64,000 bases of DNA from Protopterus annectens (Eukaryota > Chordata > Ceratodontiformes > Protopteridae): positions 1,076,043,240 to 1,076,107,239 of the forward strand of contig NC_056732.1 in the NCBI RefSeq assembly GCF_019279795.1. Direction: 5' to 3'. The position numbers and the translations under genes are program-made. The stretch's first letter is position 1. Each line of letters opens with the position of its first letter. The notes under the pieces are model-generated. The model had not been told where the DNA came from. It saw nothing but the letters and a program-made list of their open reading frames with translations, and made no database searches. This document shows, one piece after another, positions 21,547-31,175 of the stretch.

Positions 21547-24525
21547 ATGACTATCACGCAACGAAGTCTAGTCTGTCTTCTCATAATTCTTTACAACACT
21601 ACAAGTTATCACTCGAGCAATATCCCTAAACTTAGTAGTACAACACTGCATTATGCACTGTCATATACAGACACCACACATTATAATAATATCTGCCCAC
21701 AGTTATTCAAGAACTACATAACGGACCAATTCAGGACTAAACACATATGCTTTCATACCTACCCCAAAAAAACACAATACTTTCTCACACTCCTCACCAA
21801 ACTCCAACATCTGTATAACCATTTTAACTCCAGGCTCACCATAAGTGGGGATATCCACCCCAACCCAGGCCCAAATCCATCCTGTCCAACTCAAACTGCT
21901 TTAACACAAATGTCAGAACATAACATCCCCACTTTCTTCATCCCTAGGCAAACCAACAACAGCAGCAAAACCAACCATCTTTTAATGCTAAATATTAATA
22001 TTAGAAGTATCAAAAATAAAATACCTGAACTCCAGGCCGCAATAGCACACTACTCCCCAGACATAGTTGCTTTAAGAGAAACCTGGCTAAATAAAAACAT
22101 AGCTAACTCAGAAGTTCTCCCTACTGGCTACAATATCATTAGACAAGACAGACCACTTCGTAAAGGGGGTGGAACTGCCTTACTATACAAGTCAAACTTA
22201 ACTGTCAGTCAATTACCAAACTCCTACCCCTCCCCCAATAATTGGGACATACTTATCTCACAACTTCAACTTCACCCTAAAAAGGTCATCACCACAATTG
22301 TGATCTATATTCCACCTGGTAATACACCTGCTAGCCTTGAAGACTTCTTATTCTGGTGTTCTCCCACATACTCACAAGAAACCCTTATTCTGGGGGACTT
22401 CAACCTAGATTGGTTCACCTGTATATCAGAACCACCAAGTAATCTAATAAATCTCCATGGCTACCAGCAGCTAGTCCAAATTCCAACTAGATGTGATAAA
22501 AAATCTAAAAGGTAATCCATCCTTGACTAGGTCCTAACTAACAACCGCACATTGTACCCTCACACAGGCAGTCTCCCAGACACCTTAAGTGACCACAACA
22601 TAATATACTTTATACATAGTAGAACAAGCATATGCAAAACCTCTAACTATATATCCACTAGAAACACCAAAAAATTCTCTCCTGAGGTCCTCAACACTTT
22701 ATTCTGTAACTGTGACTGGACCCCCCTAAAAACCCTCCCACTTGACCAGGCTGTAGCATATTTCAACAAAACATTTCTACAACACCTAGACACTGTCGCT
22801 CCATTGCACAAAATCAAGGTTAGAACCTCTACAAACCCCTGGCTCAGTAAAGAAACCAAACAAATCCTCAAGTCTAGAGACACTGCCTGGCTTTACTATC
22901 AAAAAAACAAAGAAACACAAAGCCTAACTAAGTACCAAGAACTGCGCAACCATGCAAAAAAATGCATTAGGCTGGACAAAAAAATCCTACTACACAACAT
23001 TACAAACTAAATACCAACACAACCCGCAAAAATTTGGGAAAAATGTAAACCAGCTACTATAATCCACCCAAAAGGCTACCCCCAAACCAACCACCCCTGA
23101 CACTAAAGTTCCCATTGAAACACAATTCATCTCCCACTTTGTGAACTCAATTCTATCTTTAGTATCACAGGACAGTTCCTTCCTCACTATCCCCCCCAAC
23201 ACAAATAACACTAATACAAGCTTTACCCTCAAAACAGTTCCACCACTTCACTCAAAAGCATGCTCTCCAAACTAAAAACCTCATCAACAGCAGCCGACCT
23301 ACTCCCCAGCTATTTCTTGAAACTTACAGCAGATGCTATTGCTATCCCAGTCTCCACTCTCATAAACAGATCAATTGTTGAAAACTATGTGCCCAAACTC
23401 TGGAAAATATCCTATGTTACACCCATACATAAAGGTGGGACCTCCACTGAACTTAATAATTACAGACCCATTGCTTTACTCTCCCCCCTGGCCAAAATCC
23501 TAGAAAAATGCATCCATACGCAGATGCTAAACTATCTCCTAGACAGCAACATCCTGTCACCTACTCAGCATGGTTTCAGACCTGCCCATAGTACCACTAC
23601 AGCCCTCCTCTGCTTCAAAGACACAGTAAACTGTCTCAAAAATGAAGGCCTACAAGTGTCAACTCTTTTTTTGGATATGTCCAAAGCATTTGACACAGTC
23701 TCACACCAAATCCTGCTAATCAAACTAAACCAATATCATCTATCAAATTCCACTCTTACCTGGTTCCAAAGCTACTTAACTGACAGGTACCAAGGTGTGA
23801 AATGGGAAAATTCTCTCTCTCCTCAGCTGGCCATAACTATAGGAGTCCCACAAGGTTCTGTCTTAGGACCACTACTATTCACGGTCTTCACAAATGACCT
23901 CCATACCTCCACACAGCATGCATCTATAATTCAGTATGCAGATGACACTACCTTAATCTGTGCTGCACAAAACATTCCCACCCTCCTGCAAACAACTCAA
24001 CTAGCATTCTCTGACATTGAAAACTACCTTACCAAAGCCCAACTTATCCTCAATCCAAAGAAAACTCAGCTTATGATTATAACCAGTTCTAACAAAAACA
24101 CTAACAGTCAATTCACTATCTACTCCACTAATGCTACTCCAATTGCTCCAATGGCACAGGTTAAGCTATTGGGAATAACCATAGACTCCCACCTAAAATT
24201 TGATAGTCATCTCAACTTAACTATTAAAAATGTACATGCCAAACTGGGGTCGCTCTACCGTATCAAACCACTTCTTACCAACAACACAAGATCAGCCATT
24301 GCTCGCTCCCAACTTCTATCCACCCTACTCTATGCATCTCCCATTCTGACTAATCTCAACAAAATTGAACTAAGCAAAATGGAAGCCTGCTATAACAGAA
24401 TTGCCTGCTTTGCTGCAAATTGCTCATATAGAACTCATCACTGTACTGCTTTGAGACAGCTCCACTGGCTTGAACTGCCCAACCTCCTAACCTACAATCA
24501 GCTCTGCCTCTGTCATTCTATCTAG
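21547..24525 (+). pseudogene. L2-like LINE ORF: 2A-like motif, APE endonuclease, reverse transcriptase
   Basis: All blocks lie in one frame, broken mainly by in-frame stops (22513, 22528, 23008 and others between 23010 and 23260). The start at 21547 gives about 100 residues with a hydrophobic N-terminus, then GDIHPNPGP (residues 101-109), a 2A-like sequence. The endonuclease follows, with LMLNINIRSIKNKIPEL, ALRETWL (catalytic Glu), LILGDFNLDW and SDHNIIYF (catalytic His) at 22585. RT runs from about 23260: VTPIHKGG, YRPIALLSPL, QHGFRPAHST, FLDMSKAFDTVSHQ (motif A), GVPQGSVLGPLLF (motif B), QYADDTTL (active site) at 23932. The C-terminal region continues past 24525 in pieces. Nicking and target-primed reverse transcription would be its job; this copy is dead. 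Confidence 0.9.
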
Positions 24526-25196
24526 TACCTCCCCAATAAGTGTCCTGCCCTCAAAAACCTAGTACAACATCACTGAGCCAAAAGGCCTCTTAGATCATCA
24601 AGCAAACTACTACTAGAAGTCACCAACAGCTACAATAGCTTTGGAGATGCACTATATAGTAGTTCAGTGGCTAAAAATGGAACTCTGTCCCTACAAGCAT
24701 TCAAAACACATCATCCAAAGCCTCCTTTAAAGACCTCATCAGGCAACATCTCAAGGAAAGTTGGCAGTGCCATGATTGCTCCCCAGGCTAGTGAAAGCAG
24801 ATAACACATACATACAAAATCTAGAGCACTTGATAATAGTTTTCAATCTTACTCACAAACACTGGCTAATCTACAATGTATGTACTGTACCTGTGTACAA
24901 TGTATGTATTCTACCTATGTTCCAAATTTCAGCTGTACACCACAAATCTATTAATTACCTTTATTTTTAAAATTAATATTTTTTTGTTTGTTCTCTCCAC
25001 TGTAACTGTTCGTGCTGCATACCAATGTAAAAACATGTCTCCTGTAATTTGTGTGTATACTGATCATGTCTAAATAACTAAATGTGTCTGTAATTTTTCT
25101 TTGTGGAGCTTTTCTCCCCGGGCCTCTGCTGAAAAAGGGCCTTTTCGGCTCAGTCAGACACCCCCAGTTAACAAATGTAAAATAAATAAATAATAA
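24526..25196 (+). other. L2-like LINE C-terminal remnant and 3' UTR
   Basis: The first 260 bp still translate in pieces as the RT C-terminal tail. The 3' UTR then ends with a hairpin-like GGGCCTCTGCTGAAAAAGGG followed by CCTTTTCGGC, then GTAAAATAAATAAATAATAA. Short tandem A-rich tails of this kind are typical of L2/CR1-type LINEs, in place of poly(A). Confidence 0.7.
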
Positions 25197-26366
25197 GTTA
25201 ATCATTTTGTCCTTGTACTGTGGTATCATTTTGGGTGATGGCAGGATGCTACTCAGGGCTAGGGTCATACCTGCCTGGGCTACAAGATCGGAGAGCTCCT
25301 CCATGTCTCTTTCCATGTAGTCTAGGGAGGTACATCTCAGGTCATTCACACCAACATGGACAATGACAGAGTCATATTTGTACTTGTTGTGGTGTGACCT
25401 GAGTGTGTGCATTATGTGGCAGATCCTGGCATCCAACAGGCAGCTGACAGTAACTTTCTCCTTGTTTAGCCTGGTGAGTGGAACATCAGTGTGCCTGACT
25501 ATAGAGTCACCTATGACTAGAGTGTTGGGTAGATTATGCCTTATGGGCTGTAGTTGAGTGGCACACTGAGTTTGTGGGCTTGTGTCATTTGGGTTGTGTT
25601 GGATGGTGGAGGTTGCTTGCATTTCTGCTTTGGAGGTCTTGATTGTTTGGGCAGATTTTTATTGAGAGCCTCCGTAAATGTAGGCGTGTGTTTTGTGCTT
25701 CTATGTGTGTTTTGGTGGTGTAGGTTTTGAGGAACTATGTGATGAGTGTGGTTAGGTGCAAGTGTTTACCTTCTCTTCTTGACTGTCTAGTCCAGTCTTC
25801 TGTCAAGAGAGCTTTGCTTCCAGTTTGGCTATACAAGTGTATCTCCCACAGGTTGTAATGTTGGCTGGTAGAAGGAGAGGGTTGTCTGTGTACATTAGGC
25901 AATTGCTGCATTGCCCCAAGATGCCCAGATTCATCAGGTAGACAGGAGAAAACACCGGGAGCTGACCTTTAGACATGCCTGGATAGGTGCTTATTTATTA
26001 AGTACTAAAAACTGTTTTCCTCTAGACAAGTAAGGAACGCTGAGTGCTGTAGTAATTTGTAGCTTATTTCGTGCTTACAATTAGTTCTGAACAAGTGCTG
26101 AGCTCAAAGAAACAGATTTGAGTGCTAAAACTAAAAAGTTGGCTAGTTGTAAGGGAAAATTTGAAGAGCAGATTTTATGGCGCCGGGAATAGTTTAACCC
26201 TAGTTAAGCGGGGGGGGGGGGTGCTCAAGAGCTTACAAACAGTGCTGGATACAGCAAATCTGTATCTGGACTAGACTTGTTGCAGGAAAGGGGGGAAACA
26301 AGCTTAGATTTTATTTTTCAGTAAAGTGGAAATGGAGAAAGCTGGAACAGAAGTTAATTCAAGGTT
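25197..26366 (-). pseudogene. CR1-B 5' UTR and ORF1 with esterase domain
   Basis: On the minus strand an ATG at about 25977 opens ORF1 with a Cys-rich start: LGQCSNCLMYTDNPLL, then a second cluster CGRYTC before KLEAKL, probably zinc-binding. Stops follow. The esterase frame runs from 25622 to about 25197: NTLVIGDSIVRHTDVPLTRL (block I, nucleophile Ser kept) and DSVIVHVGVNDLR (block III). Block V lies beyond the L2-like insertion, at about 19880. The 5' UTR (26366-25980) contains a C-run and shares short blocks with the tandem monomers of CR1-C, for example CTTGTTTCCCC...TAGTCCAG and a CCATAAAATC/GCTATAAAAC box. Confidence 0.8.
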
Positions 26367-27303
26367 AAGAATCTGAGTGGGTTGCCCTTCACAGTGAACC
26401 CTACTAGAAAAGAACAGTAATATATACAAATATATACTTGTGGAAATGTATGTTTTAATAGCAGAAGCTGGAACATATAGAGTTCACTTGCAAAACTTCA
26501 GGAAAATAAGTTTGAATCAAAGTGTTTTACAATTGTGTTTCAGTACAGCAAGCAGACACAATGTCTAGAGCTAAATGTTTTTCTATTGCCTTGAAAGTAA
26601 TTTTAATTACTACATTAAAATGTAAAGTGCTTTATTGCTTCATAGCAGCTGCACATCTGAGAGTTATGTGCTTCTCACACAATGTTAAATTTTAAGTTTC
26701 TGTTAGCCTGGGAACTGAAGGCAAGTGACAAAGAGTGGTGTCATCCAGGCTAGCCCAGCTGTAATATGTGATATTAATTTAAGAACTCTCTCAGATAGAG
26801 AGACAGGGCATTTTGTATGTTTTCCTGGACCTAGAAACATTCATCATCTGCATTTGCCTTGCTCTGTAAGCAAGTTATTTAGAGCATAGTATATTTTAGA
26901 TATAGATAGGAATATAGTAAAGATTAGTTTAGATGTTTTCTGTATTTATTGAGACTGTCCTGCAATTTTGTTTTAAAATATTTCCTGTGGTTCTGTACTC
27001 TGTGATTACTGTGTTGTTTGAGTATTGTCTTGTTCTTTTATTATCTATTATTAAATATATTTAAACCTATCTTTGTGGCTGATATTCATGAGACATATTT
27101 ACGCACTTAGTTTACCTACATATCTATCTGGTGATATAGGCCACTCCAATAACCTTGCTGTTGGTCACACTTACCATTTGGATAATAGTAACATTACACA
27201 GTAGGATTTGGCACCCTTTGTAAGGGTCTTAGAGTAGCAGATAAGTAGTGATTGGTGGCAGTGATAACTACCTTATAGTCTGGGCAGAAGGGGCATAGCT
27301 AGT
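26367..27303 (+). repeat. Gypsy 5' LTR, second segment
   Basis: Homologous over its whole length to 29389-30313, ending at the shared GGGCAGAAGGGGCATAGCTAG. Beyond 27303 the 5' side goes directly into internal sequence, while the 3' LTR continues another 860 bp. The 5' LTR has therefore lost its right third. Confidence 0.9.
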
Positions 27304-28881
27304 AACCCGATTAGGGAATTATTTTGATAATGCAGTACCATGTGTTCATACAGTTGCATGCAGTCAGGCTTGGAGACAAGCATGTGGGTCTGGTAGCCTG
27401 GGGGAGACCCAGACAGACTGTGGACTTGCAGCCAGGACTGGTGAGGTGTTTTTTTCAGGGATGGAGCTACCCTGTAGTAGTGAGACTGAAGGTGAGCCAC
27501 AGCTGCTTGTGGGTACTGATGTTCCCTTGGACAGATTGACTGCAAGAGCAGAGGTGAGTAATAGTACCCAGTTGACAGTGAGGCACCGCTGTCAGAGGAT
27601 ACCAGACTTCCTGTGGAAGGGTGTTGGGAAGGGTTACTAAGAGAGAGTTGAGACAGGCTCAGCTCTCAGACCCTACATTACAAGGCCTGAGGGAGGTAGC
27701 TAGTAAGGCACCTGATTCTCAAGGGAAGGGGGAGTCTGTATACTGGGACAAAGGGTTACTGTATAGAGACTGGACCCCTGAGGCAGGGCTAGAGGGTGAG
27801 AGAATACAGCAGTTGGTAATGCCCAGATCCTAATGTCTGGCACTTCTATCCATAGCCCATGCTATTCCCTTTGCAGGCCATATGGGTATAAAACATACAG
27901 AGAGATGTATTATGCAGAACCTTTATTGGCCTGAGATTTCCAGAGATGTAACAGGGTACTGCAGGACCTGTGAGCAGTGCCAAAAGGTAGGCAAGGCAGG
28001 AGACAAGGTGAAAGCTCCTTTGATGCCTTTGCCTGTGATTGAGGAGCTATTTTAGGGTGTAGCTATGGATATTGTGGGGCCTCTGAGTACCCCAAGTTAC
28101 ACAGGGAAAAGTATATCCTAGTGGTAGTAGATTATGCTAATAGATACCCTGAGGCAGTGACTCAGGCCTCCATTGATGCAGAAAAGGTGGCAAATGCTTT
28201 GGTAGAGATTTTCAACAGGATAGGTTTCCCAAATGAAATACTGAGAGAGGTGCCAATTTCATGTCAGACCTGCTGGCTTGTCTGTGGAAGTACTGTGGAG
28301 TGAAGCACCTAAAGGCCATCATCTACCATCCCCAACCTAATGGTCTTGTTGAGAGGTTAAATTCTACACTCAAGGCAATGCTATGGGCATTTGCAGACCA
28401 GGTTAAGAGGGACTAGGACAAATATTTGCCCCATCTATTGTTTGCTTACAGAGAGTTTCCCCAGGAATCCACAGGGGTTTCACACTTTGAGTTGCTGTAT
28501 GGGCATAGGGTGAGGGGACCTCTAGATTTGATTTTAGATGAGTGGGAGGATGAGTGTGAATTCCACAAGGATTCTATTGTGACATATGTCCTAAACCTCA
28601 GGACAAAGCTCAGGGAACTCATGGGGTTGACCCAAGAGAACCTGGCAGAATCCTAACAGCAGAAAAAGGTCAGGAATGCTCAAGCTAGAGAGTATACTGT
28701 AGGGCAGCAGGTAATGATTCTCATTATTGTCAGACACAACAAGATGTAGGCAGCCTGGGAGGGACCCTGCAAGGTGGTAAGGAAGGTCAATGATGTTAAC
28801 TGCATGGTAGAACTGCTAGGCAGGAGGCAGGGGTGCAAATTGTACCATGTTAACATGATGAAACCTTACCATGAGAGATAG
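27304..28881 (+). pseudogene. Gypsy integrase (broken), remains of pol
   Basis: Plus-strand frames 27621-27833, 28121-28303 and 28426-28656, with intervening pieces, make up a Gypsy integrase. The zinc-binding H2C2 module is HAIPFAGHMGIKHT...YCRTCEQCQ (27855-27985). The catalytic core includes MDIVGPLSTP (first Asp, 28065) and VVDYANRYPEAV. The region of the second Asp is damaged (28235-28300), and PQPNGLVERLNS (28330) holds the Glu. The C-terminal part ends GCKLYHVNMMKPY (28830-28868). Stops at 27832, 28055, 28303, 28416 and 28656 inactivate it. The 300 bp upstream (27304-27600) carries no recognisable RT or RNase H motif. Integrase would insert element cDNA. Confidence 0.85.
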
Positions 28882-29146
28882 GCCCTTGTGCTAAGTATTT
28901 GCAGTACAAGGCAGGAGGAGTTTGAGGGGGATCTATGGCTACAGGGGGCCAGTCAGAAAAAGTCCAATTTACTATGGTGAAGCCTAGGGTTGCAGACATA
29001 TGATGGGACAGTGTCGCATGGTACTGGGGTCAGCAATGCCAAGGCAGCTGGAATCTCAAACCAGGGAATGGGGTAATGTATTCCCAGATAGTCTCAACCC
29101 TCTCAAGCAACATTTCTCAAGGGTCACTTGAAAAACAAGATTGAGT

Positions 29147-29164
29147 TTTCAGGGAGGGGAGAAA
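29147..29164 (+). promoter_or_regulatory. Gypsy polypurine tract
   Basis: TTTTCAGGGAGGGGAGAAA lies directly before the 3' LTR start TGTGACAC. This is the expected plus-strand primer and confirms the element reads on the plus strand. Confidence 0.85.
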
Positions 29165-30351
29165 TGTGACACAAGGGAAATACTGCCAGTCCAGCTATCT
29201 GGAATTTTGAAAATAATTATATGTCTCTTGAAAATATTAATACGATTTATATAAAAATGTGACACTGCCAGCCTAGCTATCTAGAATTTTGTAAATAATC
29301 ATATGTCATTTGTGAATAGTAATATGATACATATATTTGTCTTACAAATGTAAAAGAACTGTATGTTATGTAGTGAGCTTCAGGAATGTAACCACAGTGT
29401 ACCCTAATGGAAAAGAACAGAAATGTAAACTATATACCTGTGCAAATGTATGTTTTAGTAGTAGAAGCTGGGACATGCAGTTAACTTGCAAAACTTCAAG
29501 AAAATAAGTTGGAATCAAAGTATTTTATGATTGTGTTTCAGTGCAGCAAGTAGACACAATGTCTAGAGCTGGAAGTTTTTCTATTGTCTTGTAAGTAATT
29601 TTAATTACTAGGTTTAAAATGTAAAGTGCTTTATTTCTTCCTAGCAGCTGTACATCTGAGAGATATGTACTTCTCACACAGAGATGTTAAATTTTGTTAA
29701 GTTTCTGTTAGCCTGTGAACTGAAGGCAGGTGACGAAGAGTGATGTCATACGCTAACCCAGCAGTAATATGTGATATTAATTTAAGAACTCTCTCAGATA
29801 GAAAGACAAGGCATTTTGTATCTTGTCCTGGACCAATAAACATCCATCATCTGCATTTGCCTTGATCTGTAAGTAAGTTATTTTGGGCATAGTATATTTT
29901 AGATATAGATAGGGATATAGTAAAGATTAGTTTAGATGTTTTCTGTATTTATTGGAGACTATCCTGCAATTGTTGTTTAAAAATATTTCCTTTGATTCCG
30001 AACTCTGTAGTTACTGTGTTGTTTGAGTATTGTCTAGTTCTTTTATTATTCATTATTAAATATATTTAAACCTATCTTTGTGGATGATATTTGTGAGACA
30101 TATTTATTCTCTTAGAGTACTTGAATATGTATCTGGTGACATTGTATAGGCCACTCCAATAACCTTGCTCTTGGTCACACTTACCATTTGGATAATAGTA
30201 ACATTACACAGTAGGATTGGGCACCCTTTGTAAGGGCCTTAGAGTAGCTGATAAGTAGTGGTTGGTGGCAATGATAACTACCTTATAGTCTGGGCAGAAG
30301 GGGCATAGCTAGCAAACCCATGCCAGCCTTCCCCAGGGGTGTCTGTGTGTT

Positions 30352-30357
<6 letters not shown>

Positions 30358-30401
<44 letters not shown>
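30358..30401. repeat. (AT)n microsatellite, left of hairpin element
   Basis: Pure AT dinucleotides. The equivalent position in the solo LTR at 49964-50044 is a pure (CA)n run, so this part of the LTR is a dinucleotide-repeat hotspot. Confidence 0.95.
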
Positions 30402-30402
<1 letters not shown>

Positions 30403-30778
30403 GGGATTCATACTGATACTCGATGACACTTCAGAAATCAACGTACATACTTAACCAAAAGTGCTGTTCACCGAAGCAGCACTTTTGGATAAGTATGCTC
30501 ATTGTGCCGTAGCACTACGGTTTGGATAAAGGAAAATTCCCTGTTCCCCACTGTAGTGCGACCTCGGAGTGAGAATATTAAAGTAGGGAGGGTTTTGGGG
30601 GCACAGCCCCCCACATGGGGGGTGCAGGGGGGCTTGCCCCCCTGCATAAAAGTAGATTTATTGTTTTTTTTTTGTAACACACTTTAATGAAAGCGCTTTT
30701 TCAGTGAAAGCGCTTTCGTTAAAGTGTGTTTGGTTATTGTGGATTTGAGATGTTAAAGTTTCGTTCAACAGTCCTAGA
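30402..30778. mobile_element. Short element with three hairpins, nested in (AT)n
   Basis: This 377-bp segment sits between two (AT)n runs and is absent from the related solo LTR. It holds three separate perfect or near-perfect hairpins: CCAAAAGTGCTG/CAGCACTTTTGG (30455-30488), GCAGGGGGG/CCCCCCTGC (30624-30645), and a 24-bp arm pair with one mismatch (30676-30699 and 30707-30730, containing AAAGCGCTTT). Outer hairpins are each flanked by AACCAAA in mirror orientation. No coding potential. A non-autonomous DNA transposon inserted at TA is likely, but no terminal inverted repeat is obvious. Confidence 0.6.

Positions 30779-30834
<56 letters not shown>
30779..30834. repeat. (AT)n microsatellite, right of hairpin element
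   Basis: Pure AT dinucleotides, the continuation of the tract at 30358-30401 across the inserted element. Confidence 0.95.
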
Positions 30835-30838
<4 letters not shown>

Positions 30839-31175
30839 TTTCAAAGTGTGTGTGTGTCAATTACTTGGGTAGGGACATGAAGCACTGGTTGGACAGAGAG
30901 GGTGTTGGAGGTTTTGGTTTGACCACTCAGCTGAGATCTTAACCCTATAACTGTGCCAGTGGGAAGTCTTATTGGGGATTTTTAGAAAGAGGCAGAAACC
31001 AGCCCCAGACTGATTGTGATCTCTGTGTGCTCTTAAGGGAAATTTTACTTTACTGTGTGTGTACTTTTCATCCTCCCATTGTATACATCCCTCACTGTTG
31101 CCAGTGGTGAGGATTGAGGCTCCTTGATTACGGACTGAGGCTCCTTGATTACTTGGCCAGTGCAGGAGCATCACA

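Larger units (their letters stand above)
19983..25196 (+). mobile_element. L2-like LINE with repeat-bearing 5' leader, inserted in CR1-B ORF1
   Basis: A 5.2-kb plus-strand LINE lies precisely between two halves of the CR1-B esterase region: sequence before 19983 and after 25196 is contiguous in CR1-A at 5215-5235. In order it has a 65-bp block, four 112-bp tandem repeats, a second copy of the 65-bp block, a C-rich leader, one long frame with endonuclease and RT, and a 3' UTR ending in AAATAAATAAATAATAA. No clear target duplication is seen. It appears complete at the 5' end. Clade: L2/CR1 superfamily by RT and tail; exact family unknown. Confidence 0.82.
9629..26366 (-). mobile_element. CR1-B, near full-length CR1 LINE inserted in the Gypsy 5' LTR and hit by three later insertions
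   Basis: Removing three nested insertions (10770-12172, 13660-19194, 19983-25196) leaves about 4.5 kb in the standard CR1 order on the minus strand: 5' UTR (26366-25980), ORF1 with Cys-rich N-terminus and esterase (25977-25197 and 19982-19800), endonuclease (19700-19195 and 13659-13260), RT (13100-12188 and 10754-9977), 3' UTR and the terminal TTCATAGG-type repeat (9629-9650). AAGAAT at 9623-9628 and 26367-26372 may be the target duplication. The Gypsy LTR continues on each side, which fixes both ends. CR1 elements are often 5'-truncated; this one is not. Confidence 0.88.
9406..31175 (+). mobile_element. Gypsy-type LTR retrotransposon, internally deleted and heavily nested
   Basis: The outer limits are TGTGACAC...ATCACA with 5-bp GATGG duplications. 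The 5' LTR is in two pieces (9406-9628 and 26367-27303) because CR1-B inserted in it. The internal region keeps only integrase (27600-28881) and a polypurine tract. The 3' LTR is 29165-31175. The last roughly 860 bp of the 5' LTR, the primer site, gag, protease and RT are missing, as expected from one deletion running from inside the LTR to just upstream of integrase. Without the nested CR1-B the element is about 5 kb. Confidence 0.88.
29165..31175 (+). repeat. Gypsy 3' LTR, about 2.0 kb including a nested hairpin element
   Basis: It begins TGTGACAC and ends ATCACA before the duplication GATGG. It is homologous to both 5' LTR segments and, inverted, to the solo LTR at 49623-51243. An (AT)n tract at about 30358-30834 is interrupted by a 377-bp insert that the solo LTR lacks. 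Without insert and microsatellite it is about 1.55 kb. Confidence 0.9.

Noticed and set aside
29165-31175. Gypsy LTR ending at 30313 where homology with the 5' copy stops
   Set aside because: The solo LTR at 49623-51243 and the GATGG duplication at 31176 show the LTR continues to 31175; the 5' copy is truncated.
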